64,000 bases of DNA from MPNP01 sp026710155 (GTDB lineage: Bacteria > Pseudomonadota > Alphaproteobacteria > Rhodobacterales > Rhodobacteraceae): positions 2,914,001-2,978,000 of the forward strand of contig OZ241737.1 of assembly GCA_965200885.1 (NCBI GenBank). Direction: 5' to 3'. Under the pieces are notes generated by a model that was given only the letters and a program-made list of their open reading frames with translations, did no database searches and was not told where the DNA came from. Below are positions 54,413 through 62,752 of the stretch, in pieces (position 1 is the first letter of the stretch; the number at the start of each line of letters is the position of its first letter). The position numbers and the translations under genes are program-made.

Positions 54413-56101
54413 TCAGGAAACCTCCTCGGGAAAGTGTTTCATCGTCAATAGAATGGGATTGGGCGCAGCCTGACCCAAACCACAAATTGAAGCATCGGCC
54501 ATAACTTCACATAAATCTTCAAGTAGTGGAAAATCCCATTTACTGTCCTGCATCAACTTTACTGCTTTCTCACAGCCAACCCTGCAAGGTGTACATTGAC
54601 CACAACTTTCATCTTCAAAGAATCTGAGCATGTTCAAAGCAGCATCCCTTGCCCTATCGTTCTGGGAAAGAACCACAACTGCAGCTGAGCCGATAAAGGT
54701 TCCGTAAGGTTGCAAGGTATCAAAATCCAATGGTATGTTGTCCAGGGATGCTGGTAGGACACCTGATGAAGGTCCTCCTGGTTGATAGGCCTTGAATTCA
54801 TGCCCCTCGGCCATGCCACCTGCAGCCTCGATAATGTCAGCTATGGTCGAACCTGCAGGTAAAATGTATACACCCGGTTGGGCAACACGCCCTGATACGG
54901 AATAGCTTCTTAGGCCCTTGCGACCATTCCGCTCAATGGATGTGAAAATCTCTGGACCCTCCTTGCAAATCCTTTGAACCCAGTAAAGCGTCTCTACATT
55001 ATGAACAAGTGTTGGCTTGTTGAACAAGCCTACCTGGGCGACATAGGGAGGTCGGTGTCTCGGCAATCCCCTCTTCCCCTCGATACTTTCAATCATGGCA
55101 CTTTCTTCACCACAGATATAGGCACCGGCACCTCTACGAAGTTCAATATATCCTTCCGGCATAATACCCTTGTTTTCCAGTTTGCCTATTTCCTTCAGCA
55201 AAATTTCCCTTGATGCAGGATATTCGTCACGAAGGTAGATATAGACCTTTGCTGCCTCGACGACCCAGGCAGCTATCAACATCCCCTCCAGAAAGTGATG
55301 AGGATACCTTTCAAGATAATACCGATCCTTGAATGTTCCCGGCTCACCCTCGTCAGCATTGACCGCCATTAATCGTGGTTTGTTTTCCTTTCTGACAAAG
55401 GACCATTTTCGACCCGATGGAAATCCGGCTCCCCCAAAGCCCCTAAGGCCTGAAGACAATACCAATTCCTCAACTTCATCTCTGGTAAGCAAATCCCGAT
55501 GGCATGATTCAAGGGTTTGATATCCTCCTTCATTCAGGTAACTTTTCAAATCCGGATAATCTGGAATCTCGGGATGAAAATCCCTTTCGTCAATAACCTT
55601 TCTGGTCTTTTCCAACGTAGCCTTGTCAACATGTTTGTGCCCCACTTCAAGTACAGGTGCCGTATCACAACGCCCCATGCAGGGTGCTCTTATTACCCTT
55701 ACCCTTTTTGGATCAGTTCCCTCTTTCAGATACTGCATCAAGGTCTGGGCACCAGCCAGCTCGCAAGAAAGGGAATCACAAACTCGAACTGTAATTTCCG
55801 GCGGTGGTTCCTCACCTTCCTTGACGATATCCAGATGGGCATAAAAGGTGGCAACTTCATATACTTCAACCTGGGCTAGATTCATCAATGATGCCAAGGC
55901 CCTCAGATGCGCAGCAGACAAATAACCGTATCGATCCTGAATGATGTGGAGATACTCAATCAACATTGACTTCTCCAAGGAAGCAGTTTCCAACAACTCC
56001 TGGATTTCATTCAGGGCTTCATCCTTAACCTGACGGCCTTTTGGGGTTTTTCTACCCTTGCCCTTGCCTGATTTCCATACGCCCTTTGGATGTTCTGCCA
56101 T
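54413..56101 (-). CDS. NuoE-NuoF fusion, formate-dehydrogenase/HoxF-type flavoprotein
   Basis: 562 residues. About 30-180 is NuoE-like, with 2Fe-2S ligands in VCDSLSCELAG and APCMGRCDTAP. About 195-550 is NuoF-like: NADH/FMN site GLRGFGGAGFPSGRKWSFV, GAGAYICGEESAMIESIEG, a middle SLBB-type strand region, and the 4Fe-4S ligands CGQCTPCRVGC plus a later Cys in ICGLGQAAP. Such fusions are the NAD-reducing beta subunit of Mo/W formate dehydrogenases (FdsB) or hydrogenases (HoxF). No molybdenum subunit is nearby; it stands alone between xseA and ftsY, with a ferredoxin gene 1.5 kb upstream on the same strand. Confidence 0.9.
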   Translation of the reverse strand: MAEHPKGVWKSGKGKGRKTPKGRQVKDEALNEIQELLETASLEKSMLIEYLHIIQDRYGYLSAAHLRALASLMNLAQVEVYEVATFYAHLDIVKEGEEPPPEITVRVCDSLSCELAGAQTLMQYLKEGTDPKRVRVIRAPCMGRCDTAPVLEVGHKHVDKATLEKTRKVIDERDFHPEIPDYPDLKSYLNEGGYQTLESCHRDLLTRDEVEELVLSSGLRGFGGAGFPSGRKWSFVRKENKPRLMAVNADEGEPGTFKDRYYLERYPHHFLEGMLIAAWVVEAAKVYIYLRDEYPASREILLKEIGKLENKGIMPEGYIELRRGAGAYICGEESAMIESIEGKRGLPRHRPPYVAQVGLFNKPTLVHNVETLYWVQRICKEGPEIFTSIERNGRKGLRSYSVSGRVAQPGVYILPAGSTIADIIEAAGGMAEGHEFKAYQPGGPSSGVLPASLDNIPLDFDTLQPYGTFIGSAAVVVLSQNDRARDAALNMLRFFEDESCGQCTPCRVGCEKAVKLMQDSKWDFPLLEDLCEVMADASICGLGQAAPNPILLTMKHFPEEVS

Positions 56102-56169
56102 ATAATTACCGACTATAAAAACAATTTACCGATGAACATTTTTTCAGATTAATCAAAAAGAACAATCGT

Positions 56170-57609
56170 CTAGGAAGGTAATTTAACTTTTCCATCACTC
56201 CACTCAACCTCGACATCCTTACCCATTTGAAAATCTTCCTTGCTGGTTATTGCAATGTTGTTTTGCCTGACGACGGCAAATCCGCGTTTGAGAGTATTCT
56301 TGTATCCAACCCCCTCAATGATTCGCTTCAAGGATTTTACACCAAGTTTCCTGCCCTTCATGTATGCCTTGATGTATTTTTCCAGCTGCAATCCCGCTGC
56401 TGCAAGACGCTTTTCGGAAAAGGCGACTCTTGAATTAAGATCAGTAGATGAAAGTCCCCTGTCCAATGCTTGAAATTTGTATTTGGATTCGAATAAGACC
56501 CTTGGAACCGCAAGTCTGGCGCCACATTCCGACAGATTCGTTGCCTTATGCTGAATATTCGATCTCAAGGCACGGGGTAATCGCAGGTACATGCCATCCA
56601 ATTGCTGGTCACGAAATTGAAATAGATTCTCCTTGACCGGAAGCCTCTTTGCAACATCGGAGATTCTTTGCCTTTTATTTTGAAAAGCAATCCTTGATCC
56701 TTCCGATATCCTGTTTTCCAGGTTTTTGATCCCCCCTGCCAATTCGACCCTGACCCGGACAGCGAATTCTGCTGCTGCAGTAGGGGTTGGGGCTCTTTTG
56801 TTGGCTGCCAAATCAATGAGGGTATGATCTGTTTCATGACCCACTGCCGAAATCACCGGAATCTCGCTTAGAGCTACGGCCCGAACAACATTTTCATCGT
56901 TGAATCCAACCAAATCCGAAAACGAACCACCTCCCCTTGCAACAATGATCAAATCTGGTCGGGGTATTTCACCATTTGGCAGGAGGGCATTGAAACCATT
57001 GACTGCTTGCACCACCTCGGGAGGACAATTATCACCTTGCACGGCAACCGGCCAGACAATAACCTGACGTGGAAACCTCTCATTCAATCGATGGAGAATA
57101 TCCCTGATGACAGAACCCGTTGGCGAAGTGACCACACCTATGGTCCTGGGGAATAAAGGCAGTTCCTTCTCATTCTGCCGTGCAAAAACACCCTCCTGGG
57201 TCAATCTGTTGCGCAATTCCTCGATTTTGGCAAGAATGGCACCCTCACCCGCAAAATCGAGGTCATTGACCATAATTTGATAGCGGGAAGTCCCCGAAAA
57301 GGTCGTTACCTTTCCCAGGACACTGATTTCACTTCCCTCCTTGAGGATACTTCCCAGTTTGTTGCCCAGCCTGTTGGACGTAGAGGACCACATGATTGCG
57401 GACAGGGCGTGATTATGTTCCTTGAGGGTAAAATACAGATGACCTCCTGGTGAACGGTACAGGTCGGATACCTCACCCTTGACACGCACCATTGGAAATC
57501 CCCGTTCCATAGTCCGGTTTATTTCCCGGGAAATTTCAGAGACAGTATATTCATGGACCTTCGAGCCATCGACCATATTTGATGTTTTGTTATTAGTCCA
57601 GTTCTGCAT
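56170..57609 (-). CDS. xseA: exodeoxyribonuclease VII large subunit
   Basis: 479 residues. N-terminal OB fold with VRVKGEVSDLYRSPGGHLYFTLKE, then the catalytic core: GVVTSPTGSVIRDILHRLNERFP, IVARGGGSFSDLVGFNDENVVRA, SAVGHETDHTLIDLAANKRAPTPTAAAE. A long coiled coil and the C-terminal LKRGFAVVRQN close it. Degrades single-stranded DNA with XseB, which is not in the window. The start could also be the Met at residue 12. Confidence 0.95.
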   Translation of the reverse strand: MQNWTNNKTSNMVDGSKVHEYTVSEISREINRTMERGFPMVRVKGEVSDLYRSPGGHLYFTLKEHNHALSAIMWSSTSNRLGNKLGSILKEGSEISVLGKVTTFSGTSRYQIMVNDLDFAGEGAILAKIEELRNRLTQEGVFARQNEKELPLFPRTIGVVTSPTGSVIRDILHRLNERFPRQVIVWPVAVQGDNCPPEVVQAVNGFNALLPNGEIPRPDLIIVARGGGSFSDLVGFNDENVVRAVALSEIPVISAVGHETDHTLIDLAANKRAPTPTAAAEFAVRVRVELAGGIKNLENRISEGSRIAFQNKRQRISDVAKRLPVKENLFQFRDQQLDGMYLRLPRALRSNIQHKATNLSECGARLAVPRVLFESKYKFQALDRGLSSTDLNSRVAFSEKRLAAAGLQLEKYIKAYMKGRKLGVKSLKRIIEGVGYKNTLKRGFAVVRQNNIAITSKEDFQMGKDVEVEWSDGKVKLPS

Positions 57610-57651
57610 TGATCAAGCGATCTTTATTTCATATGGAATGGTCTGTTTCAT

Positions 57652-57975
57652 TTAAATTTGTTTTTCGGGCATGCGTACAACCAAACCGTCAAAATCGGAT
57701 GTGACCCGCAGTTGGCATGTTAGTCTTGATTTTACCGGATCCGGTTCCCAGGCAAAATCCAGCATGTCCTCTTCCATGGCTTCCTTTTCCGGCAGTTTGT
57801 CTACCCATTCATCATCAACATATACATGGCAGGTTGAACAGGCGCAAGCACCACCACAATCCGCCTCAATACCAGGTATGTTATTGTCTCTTGCCCCCTC
57901 CATTACTGTCAGGCCTTCCTTTACCTCAATAACATGTGGTTTTCCGTTGTATTCAATATAGGTAATTCTTGCCAT
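57652..57975 (-). CDS. adrenodoxin-type 2Fe-2S ferredoxin
   Basis: 107 residues. Cluster ligands C40, C46, C49 and C87 in the C-x5-C-x2-C...C arrangement of adrenodoxin/ISC-type ferredoxins, within ADCGGACACSTCHVYVDDEW and RLTCQLRV. It carries electrons for Fe-S assembly or oxygenases. Stand-alone, 42 bases before xseA in the same direction; a partnership with the NuoEF-type flavoprotein is possible but unsupported. Confidence 0.93.
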   Translation of the reverse strand: MARITYIEYNGKPHVIEVKEGLTVMEGARDNNIPGIEADCGGACACSTCHVYVDDEWVDKLPEKEAMEEDMLDFAWEPDPVKSRLTCQLRVTSDFDGLVVRMPEKQI

Positions 57976-58742
57976 ACAGCCTCATGTAGAAAAATGGAAA
58001 TATAATACGAAAATTATTGTTAGTAGATGGCACAGTTAGGGTATAGTTTCCAGAACCATAGTACCAATAATTTAGGGCAGACTAAACATTATGGTGTAAA
58101 TTCACAATCAGTATCGCTAACCACCCTTAGTACAGGACACACCGTGTTCAGGTAAGACATGGTTCAGGTGTGTCCGGTTGCCCCTTGATGGATTCACCTC
58201 AATGCCAGTGTGCTTGATGCGATACCCAAGCCGGACCTTCTTGGTATTATCGGTGCCATTCACCCTCGCGCAGGAAATCTCGACCTGGCCAATGGCATTC
58301 TTTCAATCACATATTTCTAGCAAAAATAAATTTCATCCTTCAAGCCCCATGCAACAGGCCGTAAGCAGTAAAATGCCGAGCATTGCCACGCTTGTTGAAT
58401 CTCCATCCTTGAATGTGTAACACCTGCATGCCAACCGTTTTACCACCCCCTTTTGTTTGCCCTCTTGAAAACCTCATTGAAATGACCCTTGCAAGTTTGT
58501 CAATACAACATCCAATATTGGAGACTATCAGGGCTGTCGCTATTGAAATCTTGCAGGGATATTCATGTCAACAATGCCCCTTTTTGGGGTAGTCCGGACA
58601 GAAAATAATTGCCCCGGGAAGCTATAACCACAATGGCTAAATGATCAAATTTGTCAGTATGGATAAAAGAATCAATTTGTTTTTATTGTTTATTAAGTAA
58701 ACTATCCCTTTAGTTTTTATTTGGATTTCAAGGAGATGAATA
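57976..58742. other. intergenic region before the polyamine transporter operon
   Basis: 767 bases. No intact gene is supported; fragments between about 58080 and 58440 have protein-like stretches in several frames but no recognisable family. It contains copy B of the dispersed repeat (58529-58612). The promoter of the transporter operon should lie in the last 130 bases. Confidence 0.5.
58529..58612 (+). repeat. dispersed repeat, copy B
   Basis: Counterpart of 45262-45346, same orientation, about three-quarters identical by eye, 130 bases upstream of the binding-protein gene. See copy A. Confidence 0.5.
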
Positions 58743-59792
58743 ATGCGAACTCTGTTTTTGGTTTCAGTTGGTTTGTTTGGAGGATTTTGGCTTGGGGCCA
58801 CTGCAACCCATGCTGCTGACGAGGAACTGATTATACTAGACTGGTCGGCTTACAATGATCCTGGGTTTTATCAGGGCTACATCGAGCAACATGGAGACGA
58901 ACCAACCTTTTCGTTTTTTGGTGAAGAAGAGGAAGCCTTTCAAAAGCTTAGAGTAGGGTTTGAAGCGGATATCTCCCACCCCTGTTCCCAATCGGTGTCA
59001 AAATGGCATGAGGCAGGCTTGCTTGATCCATTGCAGATTGACAGGATCGAACGTTGGGGTCAGGTCAATGAAACCATGAAGGAGGCCTTCAAGATTGATG
59101 GGGAGTATTACCTGCTGCCAGCCGACTGGGGAACAACTGCTTTGGCCTATCGTGCTGACCTTGTTCCCGAAGAGGATGTACAAAGTCTTCAGGTTTTTGT
59201 CGATCCCAAATATGCCGGAAAAATCTCCATCGCAGATAATGTTGACGATGCCTATGCCCTGGCTTATCTGGCAACCGGCGTATCTGACTGGACATTGGTT
59301 ACCAAGTCGGATCTGGAAAAGGCCTCGGCCTGGTTGAGGGAAGCCCACAAGAATGTCAGGGATTATTGGCAGGATGGTGCGGGGCTGTCACAGCTCATGG
59401 CCAGTGGAGAAGTGCTTATTGCCTGGGCCTGGAACGAAATCCCTGTGGTCATGCAATCGGAAGGTCATGATGTGAGAATGAACCGACTGACAGAGGAAGG
59501 TTCGTCAACTTGGTTTTGTGGATATGTTGATTTGGCCAACGGTCCCAATGACGATTCCAAGGTCTACGATTTTTTCAATGCCTGGTTTGAACCAAGGTCA
59601 GTGGAATACATTGTCAATGAATGGGGTTATGGTCATGGCAATCAAGCAGAAATGGACAAGTTGGGTTCCGAAATCCTGGTCGAAATGGGATTGGGACCAA
59701 TCGATGTGCCTGTCTTGGCCCAAAAGCCCATGAATCATACGATTCGTGAACAAATGATTGCCGAATTCGAATTGATCAAGGCAGGATTCTGA
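58743..59792 (+). CDS. potD: PotD-type periplasmic polyamine-binding protein
   Basis: 349 residues with a signal peptide (cleavage after ATATHAA, about residue 25) and a PotD/PotF-like binding fold: LIILDWSAYNDPGFYQGYIEQ, YLLPADWGTTALAYRADLV, and IAWAWNEIPVVMQSEGHDV. Aromatic and acidic residues of the polyamine pocket are plausible, but other cationic ligands (amines, betaines) are possible. Strong ribosome-binding site (AAGGAGA). First gene of the D-B-C-A order. Confidence 0.88.
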   Translation: MRTLFLVSVGLFGGFWLGATATHAADEELIILDWSAYNDPGFYQGYIEQHGDEPTFSFFGEEEEAFQKLRVGFEADISHPCSQSVSKWHEAGLLDPLQIDRIERWGQVNETMKEAFKIDGEYYLLPADWGTTALAYRADLVPEEDVQSLQVFVDPKYAGKISIADNVDDAYALAYLATGVSDWTLVTKSDLEKASAWLREAHKNVRDYWQDGAGLSQLMASGEVLIAWAWNEIPVVMQSEGHDVRMNRLTEEGSSTWFCGYVDLANGPNDDSKVYDFFNAWFEPRSVEYIVNEWGYGHGNQAEMDKLGSEILVEMGLGPIDVPVLAQKPMNHTIREQMIAEFELIKAGF

Positions 59793-59805
59793 TTCCTCCC
59801 GAATT

Positions 59806-59834
59806 TTACCGGAAGCACGACCTGCTTCTGGTAA
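59806..59834 (+). promoter_or_regulatory. intercistronic stem-loop after potD
   Basis: A 12-bp stem, TTACCGGAAGCA (59806-59817) with TGCTTCTGGTAA (59823-59834, one G-U pair) and a five-base loop; no T-run follows. Such hairpins behind binding-protein genes protect the upstream message and lower permease expression. Confidence 0.6.
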
Positions 59835-59906
59835 ACGGATTGGGAATTATTGAATTCGAAGAGATAAAGAAGTCTTGTCCACCAGGATTAGACCAAGCCA
59901 TGTGAA

Positions 59907-60782
59907 ATGAATTTTTCATTGATCCAAAAAATCAGGGGGCAGTCAGGTTTAATTCTGGTCAGCCCCCCGTTTTTCTATGCATTGCTGTTGCTGGCATTCC
60001 CCTTGATGGGTGTCTTGGCATTAAGTTTCTGGACCCAGGATTACCTTGAACTGAACAGGGGCTTTACCCTTGACAATTACAGGGAAGCCTGGACGGGAGC
60101 AATTTACCAGGCATTGATGTTGAGATCCCTCAAGATTTCAATTTTGGTGACCCTCCTGACCGTGGTTCTGGCCTTTCCGGTTGCCTATTTCATTTCCTTT
60201 CATGTGCCACCGAAGAAAAAACCTCTTTGGATTTTCCTGATTACCATTCCATTCTGGACAAGCTATCTGATCAGGATTTTCCTGTGGAAGGTCATACTGG
60301 GATTCAATGGCGTTATCAACGGGTCGCTTATCGGCATCGGGCTTATCGATGAACCATTGAAATTCCTTCTGTTCAATCAGGGAGCCATTGTGGTCACCCT
60401 AAGCCATGCGTGGATTCCATTCGCCATTCTTCCCATTTATGTTGCCCTTGAAAAAATTGACCGTTCCCTTTTGGAAGCGTCCGAAGATCTTGGCGATGGA
60501 CCTGTCAGACGATTTATCAGGGTAACACTTCCCCTTGCCATGCCCGGAATAATTGCAGCCACGCTTATCGTATTCATTCCAACCATTGGTGATTATGTCA
60601 CACCCAAATTGGTCGGGGGGCCGAATGGATTGCTCATCGCCAATATGATTGAGGTCCAATTCAAAAAGGCAAACAATGCACCTCTGGGTGCCGCCCTGGC
60701 ATTATCAGCCATGTTTGTTGTCTCCACCATGGCAATGGTGTTTTTGTGGTTCAACCGAAAATATTTGAAGCAGGAGCAATGA
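59907..60782 (+). CDS. potB: ABC transporter permease, PotB/PotH type
   Basis: 291 residues, six membrane segments (first at about 17-37). The EAA-type cytoplasmic loop LLEASEDLGDGPVRRFIRVTLPLAMPGI identifies a binding-protein-dependent permease; the upstream RIFLWKVILGFNGVINGSLIGIG loop is typical of PotB/PotH. Its stop overlaps the next start (ATGA). Confidence 0.93.
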   Translation: MNFSLIQKIRGQSGLILVSPPFFYALLLLAFPLMGVLALSFWTQDYLELNRGFTLDNYREAWTGAIYQALMLRSLKISILVTLLTVVLAFPVAYFISFHVPPKKKPLWIFLITIPFWTSYLIRIFLWKVILGFNGVINGSLIGIGLIDEPLKFLLFNQGAIVVTLSHAWIPFAILPIYVALEKIDRSLLEASEDLGDGPVRRFIRVTLPLAMPGIIAATLIVFIPTIGDYVTPKLVGGPNGLLIANMIEVQFKKANNAPLGAALALSAMFVVSTMAMVFLWFNRKYLKQEQ

Positions 60783-61600
60783 TGGCCAAAGCCAAGCAAT
60801 CACGATACCTGATGGTTTATATCGGGATATTTCTTGTTTTTCTTTATTCCCCTGCATTGTTGCTTCCCATATTTTCCTTCAATGACAGCACCATTGTTGC
60901 TTTCCCGCTTGGTGGATTTACATTGGCCTGGTTCATTGAAGTATTCAAAACCGAACCATTGTTGGCCGCTGCGCTCAATAGTCTGCTGGTAGCTGTCATT
61001 ACATCTGTATTTGCAACCATATTCGGGATTTTTGCCGCCAGGGCTTCCACCCGGTATCAATTTACCGGAAAAAGGGGAATCATGGGACTGATCATGGTTC
61101 CCATGGTGTTGCCTGAAATCATCATTGGGGTTTCTCTTTTGGTCGTGATCCTGCAATTGGGATTCAATCTTTCCCTGACAACCATCATCCTTGGTCATAT
61201 CCTGCTTTGCCTCCCTTTCTGCACGGCAATTCTCAGTGCAGGCTTTCAGGGTCTGGACAGAAGCTTCGAGGAGGCCTCCCAGGATTTGGGCAGGAGCCGT
61301 CTGGAAACCTTCTGGTATATCACCCTGCCCCTCGTCATGCCGGCCATCATTTCCAGCCTCCTCATTTCCTTTACCATTTCACTGGATGAATTCATCATTG
61401 CCTTCTTTCTGTCCGGAACCGATGCTACCCTGCCGGTCTACATCTGGGGACAGTTGCGATTCCCCACCCGAATTCCAATAATCCTTGCCCTGGGAACCGT
61501 GCTGCTATTGGTTTCCCTGACATTACTCATCATTGCAGAATATTTTCGACGAATCGGTGCCCGCAAGACAGGTAACGAAATCAAGGGAGGTCTATTTTGA
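60779..61600 (+). CDS. potC: ABC transporter permease, PotC/PotI type
   Basis: 273 residues from the first ATG of an ATGATG at 60779, four bases inside the end of potB. Six membrane segments with the EAA loop FEEASQDLGRSRLETFWYITLPLVMPAI and the PotC-like SLDEFIIAFFLSG segment. It overlaps the ATPase gene by four bases. Confidence 0.93.
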   Translation: MMAKAKQSRYLMVYIGIFLVFLYSPALLLPIFSFNDSTIVAFPLGGFTLAWFIEVFKTEPLLAAALNSLLVAVITSVFATIFGIFAARASTRYQFTGKRGIMGLIMVPMVLPEIIIGVSLLVVILQLGFNLSLTTIILGHILLCLPFCTAILSAGFQGLDRSFEEASQDLGRSRLETFWYITLPLVMPAIISSLLISFTISLDEFIIAFFLSGTDATLPVYIWGQLRFPTRIPIILALGTVLLLVSLTLLIIAEYFRRIGARKTGNEIKGGLF

Positions 61601-62703
61601 AGCAGGAAACCAATTCCGAAGCCAAGCCCATCATCAGGATCGAAAGCATACAGAAAAACTATGGTGTCATTGAAGCACTTAAATCCATTTCCTTCAATAT
61701 AAACCAGGGTGAGTTTTTAACCCTCCTTGGTCCTTCCGGTTGTGGCAAGACCACACTTCTCAGGGTCATCGCCGGCTTTGAAATGCCCAATGCTGGCCTG
61801 GTTGAAATTGACGGCAACAATATGGAAGGAATTCCAGCCAACCAGCGACCTACCAATATGGTTTTTCAAAGTTATGCCGTTTTCCCCCATATGACGGTTG
61901 GGGAAAATGTTGCCTATGGGTTGAGGGCAAGGAAAGCAGACAGGCAGACCATTTCCAAAGAGGTAAACAAGGCCCTGGCAATGGTTGGAATGGAAGGCTT
62001 CAATGACCGGCCATCAACAGCGCTTTCAGGAGGTCAGAGACAACGGGTGGCACTGGCCAGGGCCTTGATCCTGAAACCAAAGGTGCTCTTGCTTGACGAA
62101 CCGCTTTCCGCTCTCGACAAAAGACTCAGGGAACAAATGCAGTCCGAGTTGAGACAATTGCAGCGGTCGGTGGGCATAACCTTCATTTTGGTAACCCATG
62201 ATCAGGAAGAAGCCTTGACAATGTCGGACCGTATTGCGGTCATGTTTGATGGCAAGATAGCTCAACTTGCCTCTCCCAAGGAATTATACAGGCGACCAAC
62301 AAACATCCAGGTGGCAAATTTTGTTGGTACCATGAATTTCCTGAATCTGGACCTTTTGGCCCAGGAAGGTGGCGACCTCGTTGTCGAGATTGAGGGATTG
62401 GGCAAAACCACCTTGACCATTGATCAGGCACCATTAGGGTATCAAAGTAACTCCATGGCGGGGATAAGACCTGAAATGTTCACCATAATCACCAACCAAG
62501 GCCAGGCAAAACCCATGATTGCAAAAGGGAGAATTGCCGAAACCCAGTATTTTGGTGACATGACCTATTTTGATGCCAATTTGGAAGGGACCGATAGGGT
62601 TGTAACAATTTCCATGCGAAATTCCGACATTTCCTTTGATATTAACATCGGAGATGATGTGGAAATTGGATGGAATCCAAACTCCATTCTGGTGTTGAAT
62701 TGA
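61597..62703 (+). CDS. potA: ABC transporter ATP-binding protein, PotA type
   Basis: 368 residues, starting with TTG 61597 that overlaps the potC stop (TTGA) and has AAGGGAGG six bases before. Walker A GPSGCGKTTLLRV, Q-loop FQSYAVFPHM, signature LSGGQRQRVALARAL, Walker B VLLLDEPLSALD, H-loop VTHDQEE, and a C-terminal TOBE domain (about 285-365). Powers the PotB-PotC channel. Confidence 0.95.
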   Translation: MKQETNSEAKPIIRIESIQKNYGVIEALKSISFNINQGEFLTLLGPSGCGKTTLLRVIAGFEMPNAGLVEIDGNNMEGIPANQRPTNMVFQSYAVFPHMTVGENVAYGLRARKADRQTISKEVNKALAMVGMEGFNDRPSTALSGGQRQRVALARALILKPKVLLLDEPLSALDKRLREQMQSELRQLQRSVGITFILVTHDQEEALTMSDRIAVMFDGKIAQLASPKELYRRPTNIQVANFVGTMNFLNLDLLAQEGGDLVVEIEGLGKTTLTIDQAPLGYQSNSMAGIRPEMFTIITNQGQAKPMIAKGRIAETQYFGDMTYFDANLEGTDRVVTISMRNSDISFDINIGDDVEIGWNPNSILVLN

Positions 62704-62722
62704 ATGTTGATTTGTTGATGAG

Positions 62723-62742
62723 GTAGGGAACGGATACCCTAC
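62723..62742. terminator. weak bidirectional terminator between potA and degP
   Basis: Six-bp stem GTAGGG/CCCTAC around an eight-base loop in the 49-base gap between convergent genes; A/T-rich tracts on the right side (CAAAATTTTAATT) could serve the plus strand. Short stem, so low efficiency. Confidence 0.5.
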
Positions 62743-62752
62743 GCTCAAAATT

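Noticed and set aside
58178..58420. 80-residue frame upstream of potD
   Set aside because: Composition and lack of motifs fit random reading in a decayed spacer.
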